Positions 9,985 through 20,280 of a stretch of DNA of 64,000 nt are shown one piece after another; positions within the stretch are counted from its first letter, which is position 1; each line of letters starts with the position of its first letter. The position numbers were made by a program, and so were the translations under genes. Location: positions 62,001-126,000 of the forward strand of contig NZ_FNNS01000001.1 of NCBI RefSeq assembly GCF_900106795.1, read 5' to 3'. Below the pieces are notes generated by a model, which was not told the DNA's origin, did not search any database, and worked only from the letters and a program-made list of their open reading frames with translations. Source of the DNA: Aequorivita viscosa (lineage in GTDB: Bacteria; Bacteroidota; Bacteroidia; Flavobacteriales; Flavobacteriaceae).

Positions 9985-11277
9985 ATGAAGTTGTTTATAA
10001 TGTTATTAATGGCTTTTACTATGGTTTTGTCTAATGCTCAAGATTTCAAATCCAAAGCTATTCCTCTTAATGATGAATCTAGCTTGGATACACTCATTAA
10101 AGCGGCTGGAAACAAAAAGCTTGTAATGCTAGGCGAAGCCAGTCACGGTACGCACGAATATTACCTCTGGCGCGACAAAATAAGCCGCCAATTAATTGAA
10201 AAACATAACTTCAGCTTTATTGCTCTGGAAGGAGATTTTGCAAGTCTATACCGCCTTAACCAGTATGTTAAGAATATGGAAGGAGCCGAAAACTCTGCGA
10301 GAGAAGTATTGCTAAAACTTGATCGTTGGCCAACTTGGATGTGGGCTAATGAAGAAATAGTAGCACTGGCAGAATGGCTTCGAAAGTATAATGACAATTT
10401 GCCTCAGAACGAGAAAATTGGTTTTTATGGCATGGATGTATATGATGAATGGAATTCTAAAAAGATGGTTTTGGAGCTGCTGGAAAGCACGGATAAAGCC
10501 AGCTACGATTTTGTAAAAGCTGAATACGATTGCTTTCATCCGTATAAAGGAGATAGTTGGCAATATGCACGCGCAGTAAAGGCTGGGAAAAAGGATTGCG
10601 CTACTGCCACGAAAAATGTTGTCGATTACATTAGAAATAATCGAAATTTGCTAAGCGACTTGTCTGATGATACTTATTTTTATTTGCTTCAAAATGCAAT
10701 CGTCTTTCACAATGCAGAGGAATTTTATAGGGAGAGTATAGCATCTAAAGAATCTGCCTCGTGGAATTCCAGAGTGTTTCATATGCAAGAAACGGTAGGG
10801 GATTTACTTTCACTCTATGGCAGGGATTCAAAAGGAATTGTTTGGGCTCATAATACCCACATTGGCGATGCTTCGTATACCAATATGCGGAATTTTGGAG
10901 AAAAAAATATTGGGCAACTAAGCCGTGAAAGTTTGGGTAGTGAAAATGTGTTTTTAATAGGCTTTACTACCTATAAAGGAAAGGTTATGGCTGCCCGCAG
11001 TTGGGGAAGTGCGATGCAGGAAATGAAAATACCAAAAGCTATCTCCAAAAGTTTGGAATCAAAATTGAATAAAATTGGTCATAAATCACTGTATATTATT
11101 TTTGATGAAGAGGATAGAAAAGAAAAGAACCTAAAAGTTATGGGAAATAGGGCGGTAGGCGTGGTGTACAATCCAGAATCCGACAGAAGGCAATTTGTTC
11201 CTACCCTTGCTTCTTTGCGCTATGATGCTATAATATTTTTTAAAAACACCACAGCCTTGAAGGTTTTGATTAAATAA
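9985..11277 (+). CDS. Erythromycin esterase family protein, secreted
   Basis: 430 residues with an N-terminal signal peptide (MKLFIMLLMAFTMVLSNAQ). The family (Ere/succinoglycan biosynthesis-type hydrolase fold) is recognised from MLGEASHGTHEYYLWRDK (about residues 49-66) with the conserved Glu and two His, LEGDF, WMWANEEI, and the second His motif in WAHNTHIGDASYTNM. The catalytic Glu/His residues are therefore in place, so a hydrolase activity is plausible, but a macrolide substrate should not be assumed, because many Bacteroidota carry such proteins without a resistance role. Located after a long non-coding region and 91 bp before a secreted fasciclin protein. Confidence 0.88.
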   Translation: MKLFIMLLMAFTMVLSNAQDFKSKAIPLNDESSLDTLIKAAGNKKLVMLGEASHGTHEYYLWRDKISRQLIEKHNFSFIALEGDFASLYRLNQYVKNMEGAENSAREVLLKLDRWPTWMWANEEIVALAEWLRKYNDNLPQNEKIGFYGMDVYDEWNSKKMVLELLESTDKASYDFVKAEYDCFHPYKGDSWQYARAVKAGKKDCATATKNVVDYIRNNRNLLSDLSDDTYFYLLQNAIVFHNAEEFYRESIASKESASWNSRVFHMQETVGDLLSLYGRDSKGIVWAHNTHIGDASYTNMRNFGEKNIGQLSRESLGSENVFLIGFTTYKGKVMAARSWGSAMQEMKIPKAISKSLESKLNKIGHKSLYIIFDEEDRKEKNLKVMGNRAVGVVYNPESDRRQFVPTLASLRYDAIIFFKNTTALKVLIK

Positions 11278-11368
11278 AAAGATGTTTCTTGATACTTTGA
11301 AGATGTGCGAAACGTTATGTCAATTATTAATACTTAATTATTATATTTACGACCTATAAAAAATCCCT

Positions 11369-11944
11369 ATGATGCTAAAGAATATTTCGCTACTACTTTT
11401 TATTGTCGTTTGTGGCAACCTAGTTTCCGCTCAAAAGTACCTATCAAAAGAGATGCCTGAGATCTCAGAGGAATGGAATGAAAATACATTTACTTCTACC
11501 AAAACATTTACTGAGAACATTGGTGGAGCGCAAGAATTCACAATTCTATCTGCAATTTTAAAAGATAACTCATTGGCCAAATCTATTGAAAACAATGAGA
11601 TGGTTACTGTTTTTGCTTTTAGTGACGCCGCATTTTCTGAATACAGCAAAAAAGAAAAAAACGCGCTTTTGGCAAATAAACAAATGATGAATTCGGTTGT
11701 TAAATACCTTATTGTTCCAGGACGTATAGACAAACACGGACTTGAAACAGAAGCGAAAAAACACAAAGATCAGTTTTACTTAGCTACACTTTTAGGTGAA
11801 AAATTAAAGGTTATTGAAGAAGGTGGCCAACTTTATTTAATAGATATGGAAGGTCGACGCGCTGCTATTACTGCAACGAATTTCACTCATAAAAATGGGT
11901 TTTTTCATATTATTGATGGTTTGGTTTTTCCAAATATCAAGTAG
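11369..11944 (+). CDS. Secreted fasciclin-domain protein
   Basis: 191 residues with a signal peptide (MMLKNISLLLFIVVCGNLVSAQ). Residues about 55-190 form one fasciclin (FAS1) domain: the fragments VTVFAFSDAAFSEY, VKYLIVPGRID and the C-terminal GFFHIIDGLVFP correspond to the conserved H1 and H2 regions. FAS1 domains mediate adhesion or ligand contact at the cell surface. The start may be either of two adjacent ATGs (11369 or 11372). A second FAS1 protein is found in the nos locus at 37970. Confidence 0.88.
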   Translation: MMLKNISLLLFIVVCGNLVSAQKYLSKEMPEISEEWNENTFTSTKTFTENIGGAQEFTILSAILKDNSLAKSIENNEMVTVFAFSDAAFSEYSKKEKNALLANKQMMNSVVKYLIVPGRIDKHGLETEAKKHKDQFYLATLLGEKLKVIEEGGQLYLIDMEGRRAAITATNFTHKNGFFHIIDGLVFPNIK

Positions 11945-12017
11945 AAAAAATCAGTATTTTTCTGAAAGCACTCTAATTCCGCACGCTAGAAATATTACAA
12001 TTTGATTAACGTTCAAG

Positions 12018-12051
12018 TTTGCCGAAAAACCATTCGGTTAGGTTATTTTTG
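12018..12051 (+). promoter_or_regulatory. Promoter of the T9SS type B protein gene
   Basis: TTTG at 12018-12021 and TATTTTTG at 12044-12051 are spaced 22 bp, matching the Bacteroidota -33/-7 arrangement. The ATG follows 17 bp downstream. Confidence 0.6.
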
Positions 12052-12068
12052 CACGCTCTAAGTACGTT

Positions 12069-14411
12069 ATGGTTAATCATCTTTTCAAAACTTGCGTTTT
12101 ATTTTCTGTGCTTTTTTGGGTTTCATTTGTTCAATCCCAGAACATTACGGTTGATGCCAATACCTACACCCCACAACAACTTGTTGAAAGTATTTTAATA
12201 GATAGTGGCTGTATTGATAATGTTCAAATTACCAATGCGGTAGGAGGAGGTTTTCAGGATTCAGATAAAAGTTATGGATACTTTAATGCAAACGGAAGTG
12301 ATTTTCCATTTGAAAAAGGTGTCGTTCTTTCTACCGGTAAACTTGCGAATGTACCTGGACCAAATACTACCCTAAGTGACGATGATGCCCCAGGATGGAT
12401 TGGAGACCCCGATTTAGAAGCCGCACTTGGTATTCACAATACTACCAATGCCACAATTATCGAATTTGATTTTGTGCCCAATGCCGACAACATTCGGTTT
12501 CGTTATATTTTTGCTTCCGAAGAATATCAACAAGGCGACCCCAATACGTGCCGTTATTCCGATGCCTTTGCTTTTTTAATTAAACCAGTCGGTGGAAGTT
12601 ATAATAATATTGCTTTAGTTCCCGGTACCAACACGCCGGTTCAGGTAACGACCGTGCATTCTGGTATTCCTGGTTCTTGCCCTCCAATAAACGAAACCTA
12701 TTTTGAAGGTTGGAACGGTCCAAATGCGCCTATAAATTTTAACGGTCAAACAAAGGTTTTAATAGCTGAATCTCCTGTTACAATTGACCAAGCGTATCAC
12801 ATAAAACTTGTTATTGCAGACGAAGGGAATCACAGGTACGATTCCGCTGTTTTCTTGGAAGGTGGGAGTTTTAACATTGCAGCAAATTTAGGTCCTGACC
12901 GAAGTTTTGTAACCAATAATCCGTTGTGCGAAGATGAAATCTACATTTTAGACGCAACTCCCGTAGGAAACAATCCTGTTGGGTATAAATGGTTTAGAAA
13001 TGATGTTTTACTTACAGGCGAAACCTCTGCAGAACTTACTGTTACAACCGAAGGAGTATATAAAGTAGAAATAGACTTCGGAAACAATTGTATTGCAATA
13101 GATGAGGTTTTAATTGAATTTGATGGACCTGTTGCCGCCCAGAATACCGATTTGTACCAATGCGATTTTGTTAATAATGGTCGCGCTACTTTCAATCTGT
13201 TCAATGCTGAAGCGGCAGTTATCGATGGCAATCCATTGCTTCGGGTGTATTCTTTTCATAGAAGCTTTGCAAATGCTGAAGCCAATTTCGACCCAATTCC
13301 TAACCCTAGGAGCTACACAAATACACAACCAGATGAAGTAGTGTTCGCACGTGTTGTTTCAGATTATGGATGTGTTGGGGTTGCCGAAGTAACCTTAAAA
13401 GTAACGACCAATACCGTATCGCCATTTCAACTAGTGGCTTGTTCAAATGAAGGAACTCCAGGGTATGCCACCTTCAATTTGTCAGAAGTTTCTTCAGAAT
13501 TAATAGCACTTTTCGGAAGTAATTCAAATGTAAAATATTATCGTTCTTACGCTGATGCTATTGCGCAACGAAATCAACTTTCAGTTCCATTTGTAAATAC
13601 ACAAGCAGGGATTCAAACTATTTTTGCAAGAATTTCAGGAAATGAAGGATGTTTGGGAACAGCCGAAGTAAATTTAAGGGTAATTAATACACCTGAATTT
13701 GAAAGCCCCGACACTTTTACGTATTGTGTAAACAAATTTCCTGCAGAAATAACACTTTCATCAGGGCTTATCGGAACAATTACCGATACTGAATTCCTTT
13801 GGTCTACAGGTAGCACCGAACCCCAAATTGAAGTAAATGAAGCTGGGACTTATACAGTAACCGTTACTCGCTTTAGAACGATTGATGGTGAAACTTATAC
13901 GTGCACAAGTACCCGAACTATAACGGTAGTAGATTCTGAACCATTACAAGTATCGTATACTCTTCAAGGTGAATATGGAAACCAAACCCTAACTGTTTCA
14001 GTTTCGGGAACGGGAGATTATCTTTACGCTTTAAATGATGGTCCATTTCAAGAAAGCAATGTTTTTGAAAATTTAGAATTAGGAAGATATTTATTGACTG
14101 TAAGAGAAGTTGATGGCTGCCAATCGGTTACAATCCCTGTTAGTGTTGTAGGGTATCCAAATTTCTTTACTCCAAATAATGATGGTTATCACGATTTTTG
14201 GCAGTTAAGGGGGCTAAACGGCAACAATATGCAATTAAAACAGGTACTTATTTTCGACCGTTTTGGAAAATTTCTTCACTCACTTGATTTAGAAGGAATA
14301 GGCTGGGATGGCACCTATAACGGCGAAAAACTTCCTTCTTCCGATTACTGGTTTAGGGCAATTTTTATGGATGGCAGCGTTTATAAAGGTCACTTTACCT
14401 TAAAACGATAA
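12069..14411 (+). CDS. Secreted choice-of-anchor L protein with T9SS type B sorting domain
   Basis: 780 residues. Signal peptide (FSVLFWVSFVQSQ), then a choice-of-anchor L domain (about 25-270) recognised from YTPQQLVESILIDSGC, GIVLSTG-like KGVVLSTGKLANVPGP, FVPNADNIRFRYIFASEEY and DAFAFLIKP. The middle consists of several beta-sandwich segments with cysteine spacing typical of gliding-motility-associated proteins. The last about 85 residues (YPNFFTPNNDGYHDFW, IFDRFGKFL, WDGTYNGEKLPSSDYWF) are the C-terminal type B sorting domain read by the type IX secretion system. It is therefore exported across the outer membrane and probably surface-attached. The function of the cargo is unknown, perhaps adhesion. 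Confidence 0.93.
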   Translation: MVNHLFKTCVLFSVLFWVSFVQSQNITVDANTYTPQQLVESILIDSGCIDNVQITNAVGGGFQDSDKSYGYFNANGSDFPFEKGVVLSTGKLANVPGPNTTLSDDDAPGWIGDPDLEAALGIHNTTNATIIEFDFVPNADNIRFRYIFASEEYQQGDPNTCRYSDAFAFLIKPVGGSYNNIALVPGTNTPVQVTTVHSGIPGSCPPINETYFEGWNGPNAPINFNGQTKVLIAESPVTIDQAYHIKLVIADEGNHRYDSAVFLEGGSFNIAANLGPDRSFVTNNPLCEDEIYILDATPVGNNPVGYKWFRNDVLLTGETSAELTVTTEGVYKVEIDFGNNCIAIDEVLIEFDGPVAAQNTDLYQCDFVNNGRATFNLFNAEAAVIDGNPLLRVYSFHRSFANAEANFDPIPNPRSYTNTQPDEVVFARVVSDYGCVGVAEVTLKVTTNTVSPFQLVACSNEGTPGYATFNLSEVSSELIALFGSNSNVKYYRSYADAIAQRNQLSVPFVNTQAGIQTIFARISGNEGCLGTAEVNLRVINTPEFESPDTFTYCVNKFPAEITLSSGLIGTITDTEFLWSTGSTEPQIEVNEAGTYTVTVTRFRTIDGETYTCTSTRTITVVDSEPLQVSYTLQGEYGNQTLTVSVSGTGDYLYALNDGPFQESNVFENLELGRYLLTVREVDGCQSVTIPVSVVGYPNFFTPNNDGYHDFWQLRGLNGNNMQLKQVLIFDRFGKFLHSLDLEGIGWDGTYNGEKLPSSDYWFRAIFMDGSVYKGHFTLKR

Positions 14412-14509
14412 TTACCCAATTTAGGTAATCGCAACCTGTTGTTTTCTACTTGTTATTTTATACGAAAGCCTAATATTTATCTACACTTGAACAACCGTTA
14501 ATTCATATT

Positions 14510-17500
14510 TTGACTAATTTTGATACTCAATCATTTCTCAAGATTATGTCAAAAACCTCTTCTAAAATAGCCTCTCAAATCGCTCTTGAATATTTCAATT
14601 TAAAAGCTAAATCTACTACGCTCAATAGTTATGCAGATGAAAATTTTCTACTTGAAACAGATTCAGGAGAAAAGTTTCTTCTTAAAATATCGAATGAAGC
14701 AGCTAAAGAGAACTTAGATTTTCAGGTTCGGTTGTTGCAACATCTTTCTGGAATGAAGCTGCCATGTCTAATTGCACGAACTGTTTTAGACAAGAATGGA
14801 AATGCACTTGCAGCTATTTCAAGAAATAAAACTGCTCGTTTATTAAGTTGGATTCCAGGAAGACTATGGGCTACTGTAAACCCTAAGACCGATGTTTTAC
14901 GCAATAATTTAGGAAAGGTTGCAGGAACTTTAACCACGGCTTTACAAGATTTTGAGCATCCTGCGGCACATCGTAGATTGGATTGGGATTTGGCTAATGC
15001 CGATTGGACAAAACGATATTTAAATAGATTTTCTGGTGAGGAGAAGAAAATGATTTCGTATTTCCAGCAAAGGTTTTCTGAGGTTGAACACACGTATAAA
15101 ACACTTCCAAAAAGTGTGGTTCACAATGATTTGAACGATTACAACATTCTCGTTTCCGAAGACATCTCAAACCCTTCAGTTAGTGGCATAATTGATTTTG
15201 GCGATGCTGTTTATACACAAACCATCAACGATTTGGCTATTGCTTTGGCGTATGCAACTATGAATTTGCCCGAGCCACTTTCGGCAGCACTCGATGTGGT
15301 TTCTGCCTACAATAAGCAATATAAATTTTCAGAAAATGAATTAGCCTGTCTTTATGTTTTAGTCGGAATGCGATTAGTGACCACAGTAGTAAGTGCTTCT
15401 CTAAAAAAAGAAGAATTCCCGAATGATGAATATTTCGTAATCAGCGAAAAACCCGCGTGGGACTTGCTTAAAAAATGGTTTCATGTAAACGAAAATTTCG
15501 CACACTATTCTTTCCGTAAAGCTTGCGGATTTACAGCACATCCACAGGAATTAGCTTTTAAACTTTGGGCAGAAAACAATCAAATTTCCTTAAAAACAGT
15601 ATTTCCAACAATTCATTTTGATTCAGTCATTAATCTAGATATGAGTGTGGGAAGTACCTTGTTGGGGAATCTTTCAGAATATAGCGATACCGCGTTGTCT
15701 GAATTTAAATTAAGTCAATCTCGAGAAAACAACCCTCAAGCAATTCTTTTAAATGGCTATTTAGAAGTTCGACCATTTTACACTACCAAAGCCTTTAAAA
15801 GCGAAGGCAACAATGGGCCACAATACAGGACAGTTCATTTAGGAACCGATTTTTGGCTTCCCTCCCAAACGCCTGTTCACGCACCATTTGATGCAACGGT
15901 AAAAATTATCCACCATAATAATTATGACAAGGATTACGGCCCAATGTTGATTTTAGAGCATCAGTTTGAAGGCACCTGTTTTTACACGTTGTATGGTCAC
16001 CTATCATTAAGCTCTCTTGATATTTTAAATGTAGGGCAATCTGTTAAACAAGGTGAACTTATAGGTTATATCGGCACTTCAAGTGAAAATGGCAATTGGG
16101 CTCCGCATCTTCATTTTCAAATAATTTTGGATTTATTGGGTAATAACGAAAATTTTAATGGCGTTGCACTTCCTTATGAAATAGAGATTTGGAAAAGTAT
16201 CTGCCCAAACCCGAATCTTATATTTACAGAAGAATTGGATACTAAAGAAGAAAAACCTTCGGAAACGGACTTAATTGATTTCCGAAAAGAACATCTTGGA
16301 AAAGGATTAAGTCTTTCGTATGATAAACCGCTTCATATTGTTCGAGGCGAAGGCGTTTATTTGATTGATATAGAAGGAAGGAAATATCTAGACACTGTTA
16401 ATAACGTAAACCACGTTGGGCATCAACATCCCAAGGTAGTGGCGGCAGGGCAGCGACAAATGGCGGTTCTGAATACAAATACACGCTATTTACACGAAGA
16501 AATTGTGGCATATTCCAAAGCTTTGTTGGAAAAACTTCCTCCTCATTTATCTGTAATCCATATTGTAAACTCAGGCAGTGAAGCGAACGAACTGGCACTC
16601 AGGATGGCTAAGACAGTTACTGGCAACGAGGATTTTATTGCAATTGAAGTCGGTTATCACGGGAATACCAATGCTGTTATGGATGTTAGTTCATACAAAT
16701 TTGATGGTTACGGTGGAAGTGGCGGCCCAAGAACGACTCATATTCTTCCGCTGCCTGATTCTTTTAGAGGGAAATATACGGGCGAAAATTGCGGACTCGA
16801 TTATTCCAAATACGCCAAAGAAATTATCGAAAAATTAGAGGCTCAAGGGAAAGGAATTGCTGGGTTTATTGGGGAAAGTATGGTGAGTTGTGGTGGACAA
16901 ATTGTGCCGCCTTCGAACTACTTTAAAGAAGTTTATAAACACGTTCAGCGTGCTGGGGGAATCTGTATTGCAGATGAAGTGCAGACAGGTTTCGGCCGTA
17001 TGGGAAAAACCTTTTGGGCGTTTGAACTTTACGATGTCTTGCCCGATATAGTTACAATGGGTAAGCCAGCAGGGAATGGCCATCCACTTGCAATAGTAGC
17101 GTGTACGGCAGAAGTCGCAGCTAAATTCAACACAGGAATGGAATACTTCAACACTTTTGGAGGCAATCCTGTTTCGTGTGCTATTGGTAAAGCTGTTCTA
17201 AAAGTAATTGACGAGGAAAACCTTCAGCACAACGCTTTGGAAGTAGGCGGATTTTTAAAGTCAGAATTGAAAATCCTTCAAAAAGAATTCCCGATAATTG
17301 CAGATGTTAGGGGAGAAGGCTTATTCCTAGGATTTGAATTGACTAATTCAAACAAAGAACCATTGCCAATGCACACATCCTATTTGTCTAACAGAATGAA
17401 ACAGTTAGGAATTTTGATGAGCATAGATGGGCCAGACCACAATGTTATGAAAATAAAACCTCCTGTTGTTTTTAGTAAAGAAAATGCAACAGAACTTATT

Positions 17501-17548
17501 ACAAGATTGAAAACTGTTTTCGCTGAAGATTTTATGAGAGCGTTTTAA
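14510..17548 (+). CDS. Trifunctional fusion: APH-type kinase, M23 peptidase, class III aminotransferase
   Basis: 1012 residues with three domains. Residues 1-335: aminoglycoside-phosphotransferase/hydroxylysine-kinase-like, with [10 protein letters not shown] (205-214) and DFGD (229-232). Residues about 420-560: M23 metallopeptidase (LytM) fold, zinc ligands His443 and Asp447 in HLGTD, His497 in YGHL, and HLH at 533-535. Residues about 595-1012: class III PLP aminotransferase, with NSGSEAN and the Schiff-base Lys852 in GKPAGNG. The aminotransferase part resembles eukaryotic phospho-lyases AGXT2L1/AGXT2L2, whose substrates are phosphoethanolamine and phosphohydroxylysine, so kinase plus lyase in one chain is a plausible pathway. 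The start is TTG at 14510; an ATG at 14546 is the alternative. There is no signal peptide, so the M23 domain would be cytosolic. Confidence 0.9.
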   Translation: MTNFDTQSFLKIMSKTSSKIASQIALEYFNLKAKSTTLNSYADENFLLETDSGEKFLLKISNEAAKENLDFQVRLLQHLSGMKLPCLIARTVLDKNGNALAAISRNKTARLLSWIPGRLWATVNPKTDVLRNNLGKVAGTLTTALQDFEHPAAHRRLDWDLANADWTKRYLNRFSGEEKKMISYFQQRFSEVEHTYKTLPKSVVHNDLNDYNILVSEDISNPSVSGIIDFGDAVYTQTINDLAIALAYATMNLPEPLSAALDVVSAYNKQYKFSENELACLYVLVGMRLVTTVVSASLKKEEFPNDEYFVISEKPAWDLLKKWFHVNENFAHYSFRKACGFTAHPQELAFKLWAENNQISLKTVFPTIHFDSVINLDMSVGSTLLGNLSEYSDTALSEFKLSQSRENNPQAILLNGYLEVRPFYTTKAFKSEGNNGPQYRTVHLGTDFWLPSQTPVHAPFDATVKIIHHNNYDKDYGPMLILEHQFEGTCFYTLYGHLSLSSLDILNVGQSVKQGELIGYIGTSSENGNWAPHLHFQIILDLLGNNENFNGVALPYEIEIWKSICPNPNLIFTEELDTKEEKPSETDLIDFRKEHLGKGLSLSYDKPLHIVRGEGVYLIDIEGRKYLDTVNNVNHVGHQHPKVVAAGQRQMAVLNTNTRYLHEEIVAYSKALLEKLPPHLSVIHIVNSGSEANELALRMAKTVTGNEDFIAIEVGYHGNTNAVMDVSSYKFDGYGGSGGPRTTHILPLPDSFRGKYTGENCGLDYSKYAKEIIEKLEAQGKGIAGFIGESMVSCGGQIVPPSNYFKEVYKHVQRAGGICIADEVQTGFGRMGKTFWAFELYDVLPDIVTMGKPAGNGHPLAIVACTAEVAAKFNTGMEYFNTFGGNPVSCAIGKAVLKVIDEENLQHNALEVGGFLKSELKILQKEFPIIADVRGEGLFLGFELTNSNKEPLPMHTSYLSNRMKQLGILMSIDGPDHNVMKIKPPVVFSKENATELITRLKTVFAEDFMRAF

Positions 17549-17553
17549 ATAAA

Positions 17554-19980
17554 TTATCTCAAAGTAGCCCCGAAATCAGTTTCAAACCTTTGTTTTAACT
17601 TGCTCATTATTTTGTCAACTTGCTTGTCGGTAAGCGTTTTATACTCGTCTTGAAAAGTAAAGTTGATGGCGTAGCTCTTTTTGCCTTCTGGAAGATTTTT
17701 TCCTGTATAAACATCGAATAAAGAAACTGCTTTAAGCAACTTTTTCTCGGTGCTTAATGCTACTTTTTTCAAATCTTGAAATCTTACGGAATCGTCTAGC
17801 AAGAGAGCAAAATCACGCTCGGATCCTGGAAATTTAGCAATGGGTTTAAGGTTGAAGTTCTTAGTTGAAATTTGGTTTAGCACCGCATCCCAATCAAAAT
17901 CTGCATAAAATACCTCGGCATCGATATCTAATTTTTTGGCTATTGCTTTCTTTATAATTCCAAATTCTACGATTGTTTCTTTGTTTCTTTTAAAAGCAAT
18001 TCCTTCAGAAAAAATATCATTTTCAGTGCCTTCTTCTGTAAAGTCTTGCAATCCTAATCGCTCTAAGATGGCTTCAATTGTACCTTTTCCGAAGAAAAAG
18101 TCACTTTTCGTATTTGGGGCAGCCCAATTTCCGTCGTTCCTCATTCCTGTTAGAAAAAGAGAAAGATGTTTTTTCTCTATTCTTCCACCAGGAAAGCCGT
18201 GATATGTTTTTCCAAATTCGAATAAACGAAGGTTACTGTTTTTTCGATTGCTGTTGTATTCAATGGTTTCCAATCCCGAAAACAACATCGATTGCCGCAA
18301 CACGGAAAGATCATTGCTCAATGGATTCAACATTGCAATGTTGAATTTCTCTAAAATCGATTCGCTTAAACCGCTGTATTTTGGAGATGTTAATGAGTTG
18401 TTTAACATTTCGAAAAATCCAAGCGATGTTAGCTGAGAGGCGATTTTATTTTGAACAGAATAATCTTCGCCCGTTAAGACTGGTGCAACGGAAGCATTGA
18501 GTTTTTCGGTAAATTTTACGTTGTTATACCCATAAACCCGTAGAATTTCCTCAATAACGTCTACATCTCGGATTACGTCGTTTCGGTAAGGAGGGATACT
18601 CATTCCTATGCCCGTTTCGGTGAGATTGTTGATTTTCATCTCAAGGGACGTAAGAATTTCCTGTATTGTTTCCTTCGAGATTTCTTCACCTATAAGCTTG
18701 TTTGCTTTTTCAAAATTTAGAAAAACCTGATGGTCTTCAATTTTTTTAGGATATAGGTCTATTAAATCACTTGTAACTTGTCCGCCAGCAATTTCTAGAA
18801 TAAGAATTACTGCTCTTCGAAGTGCATAATCGGCAATGTTAGGATCTACACCTCTTTCAAAACGGAATGAGGCATCGGTACTAAGACCGTGACGCTTGGC
18901 AGTTTTTCTAATGCTTACAGGATCAAAATAAGCACTTTCAATGAAAATATTTGTGGTGCTCTCGGTTACGCCACTATGTAAACCGCCAAAAACTCCCGCA
19001 ATGCACATTGGTTTTTCAGCATCGCAAATCATTAAATCTTCATCGCTTAGTTCCCTTTCAACGCCATCTAGTGTTGTAAATTTCGTTCCATTTTGTAGCG
19101 TTTTTACGGTGACAGAATTGCCAGTAATTTTTTCAACATCAAAAACATGTAAGGGTTGCCCAAGTTCGTGAAGTACATAATTTGTGGCATCTACAATGTT
19201 GTTAATAGGTGAAAGTCCGATAGATTTTAACCTATTTTGAAGCCAACTAGGAGAGGCTTCTACTTTTACATCACTTATGGTAATTCCGCAATAGCGAGGG
19301 GCTAAGGCTGGATTTTCTACATTAATATCTACCCTTAGTAAGCGGTTATCGACCCTAAACCTACTTGAGGAAGGTGTATTTATTTTGGTAGAAATTCCGT
19401 GTTGCAGAAGACCTGCTTTTAAGTCGCGTGCTACACCCCAATGGCTCATTGCATCTGAGCGATTTGGCGTTAGGCCTATTTCGAATATTTTGTCGTTTTC
19501 AACCTCGAAAATTTCAGCCACTAGCGTGCCTGGTTTGTGTTTTGAATCTAAAACCATAATGCCGTCGTGAGATTTTCCGAGACCGAGTTCGTCTTCTGAA
19601 CAAATCATTCCTTCGCTTACCTCACCACGAATTTTACCTTTTTTAATTTCCCAAGATTTGCCTTCTGCATCATAAAGAGTTGTCCCAACTGTGGCTACCG
19701 GTACTTTCTGACCTTTGGCAACATTTGGAGCACCACAGACAATCTGAAGAAGTTTTCCATCGCCCACATCAACTTTTGTAACTTTTAAACGATCTGCATT
19801 GCTGTGCTGTTCGCTTTCAATAACGTGCCCTACAACAATACCATTTAGACCTCCTTTTACAGAAGAAAAATCTTCTATTCCTTCAACTTCCAAACCTAAA
19901 TCTGTTAGTAGTTCCCCCGTTTTTTCAGGATTCCAAGGAAGGTTGATAAATTGTTTTAGCCAGTTGTACGAAATATTCAT
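17554..19980 (-). CDS. pheT: Phenylalanyl-tRNA synthetase beta subunit
   Basis: 808 residues, full length. MNISYNWLKQFINLPW at the N-terminus is followed by the EMAP/OB-fold tRNA-binding domain (GIVVGHVIESEQHSNADRL, KVDVGDGKLLQIVCGAPN), the B3/4 editing domain, B5, the catalytic-like core and the C-terminal anticodon-binding FDX-ACB domain (KPIAKFPGSERDFALLLDD). It pairs with PheS to charge tRNA-Phe; pheS is not in this window, as is common in this phylum. Convergent with the fusion gene, only 5 bp apart. Confidence 0.97.
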   Translation of the reverse strand: MNISYNWLKQFINLPWNPEKTGELLTDLGLEVEGIEDFSSVKGGLNGIVVGHVIESEQHSNADRLKVTKVDVGDGKLLQIVCGAPNVAKGQKVPVATVGTTLYDAEGKSWEIKKGKIRGEVSEGMICSEDELGLGKSHDGIMVLDSKHKPGTLVAEIFEVENDKIFEIGLTPNRSDAMSHWGVARDLKAGLLQHGISTKINTPSSSRFRVDNRLLRVDINVENPALAPRYCGITISDVKVEASPSWLQNRLKSIGLSPINNIVDATNYVLHELGQPLHVFDVEKITGNSVTVKTLQNGTKFTTLDGVERELSDEDLMICDAEKPMCIAGVFGGLHSGVTESTTNIFIESAYFDPVSIRKTAKRHGLSTDASFRFERGVDPNIADYALRRAVILILEIAGGQVTSDLIDLYPKKIEDHQVFLNFEKANKLIGEEISKETIQEILTSLEMKINNLTETGIGMSIPPYRNDVIRDVDVIEEILRVYGYNNVKFTEKLNASVAPVLTGEDYSVQNKIASQLTSLGFFEMLNNSLTSPKYSGLSESILEKFNIAMLNPLSNDLSVLRQSMLFSGLETIEYNSNRKNSNLRLFEFGKTYHGFPGGRIEKKHLSLFLTGMRNDGNWAAPNTKSDFFFGKGTIEAILERLGLQDFTEEGTENDIFSEGIAFKRNKETIVEFGIIKKAIAKKLDIDAEVFYADFDWDAVLNQISTKNFNLKPIAKFPGSERDFALLLDDSVRFQDLKKVALSTEKKLLKAVSLFDVYTGKNLPEGKKSYAINFTFQDEYKTLTDKQVDKIMSKLKQRFETDFGATLR

Positions 19981-20280
19981 AATAGTGAAATCTTAAAGGA
20001 GCGCAAAGATAGTATTTACGAGTTTATTTACCTATTTTCGGGCAAGTTGGATTTTGGATTTTTTACCCCCTACGTTGTTTCAATAAAACGGTATTAAATT
20101 AGAGTTGAATCAAGTAAATGGAAGCTATAAATAAACGTAATTGTCGCAATACTTGATTATAGTTTAGTTAGCCTTAAAAACAATCTAATTTATTGTCTTT
20201 TCAAAGCAATAATTAAATCGAAACGGCAACCATACCCCAAAAGTTTCGAAAACTTTTTTGGTCTTTGCTTCTAGAAATTT
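19981..20280. other. Intergenic region without a gene
   Basis: 300 bp AT-rich spacer between pheT and the M48 protease gene, both on the minus strand. The only structure is an A/T hairpin around 20236-20261 (CCAAAAGTTT with AAACTTTTTTGG) downstream of the protease gene, which may be its terminator. No coding signal seen. Confidence 0.5.

Noticed and set aside
9985-11277. Macrolide resistance determinant
   Set aside because: The esterase family is broad; no context of mobile or resistance genes, so resistance should not be claimed.
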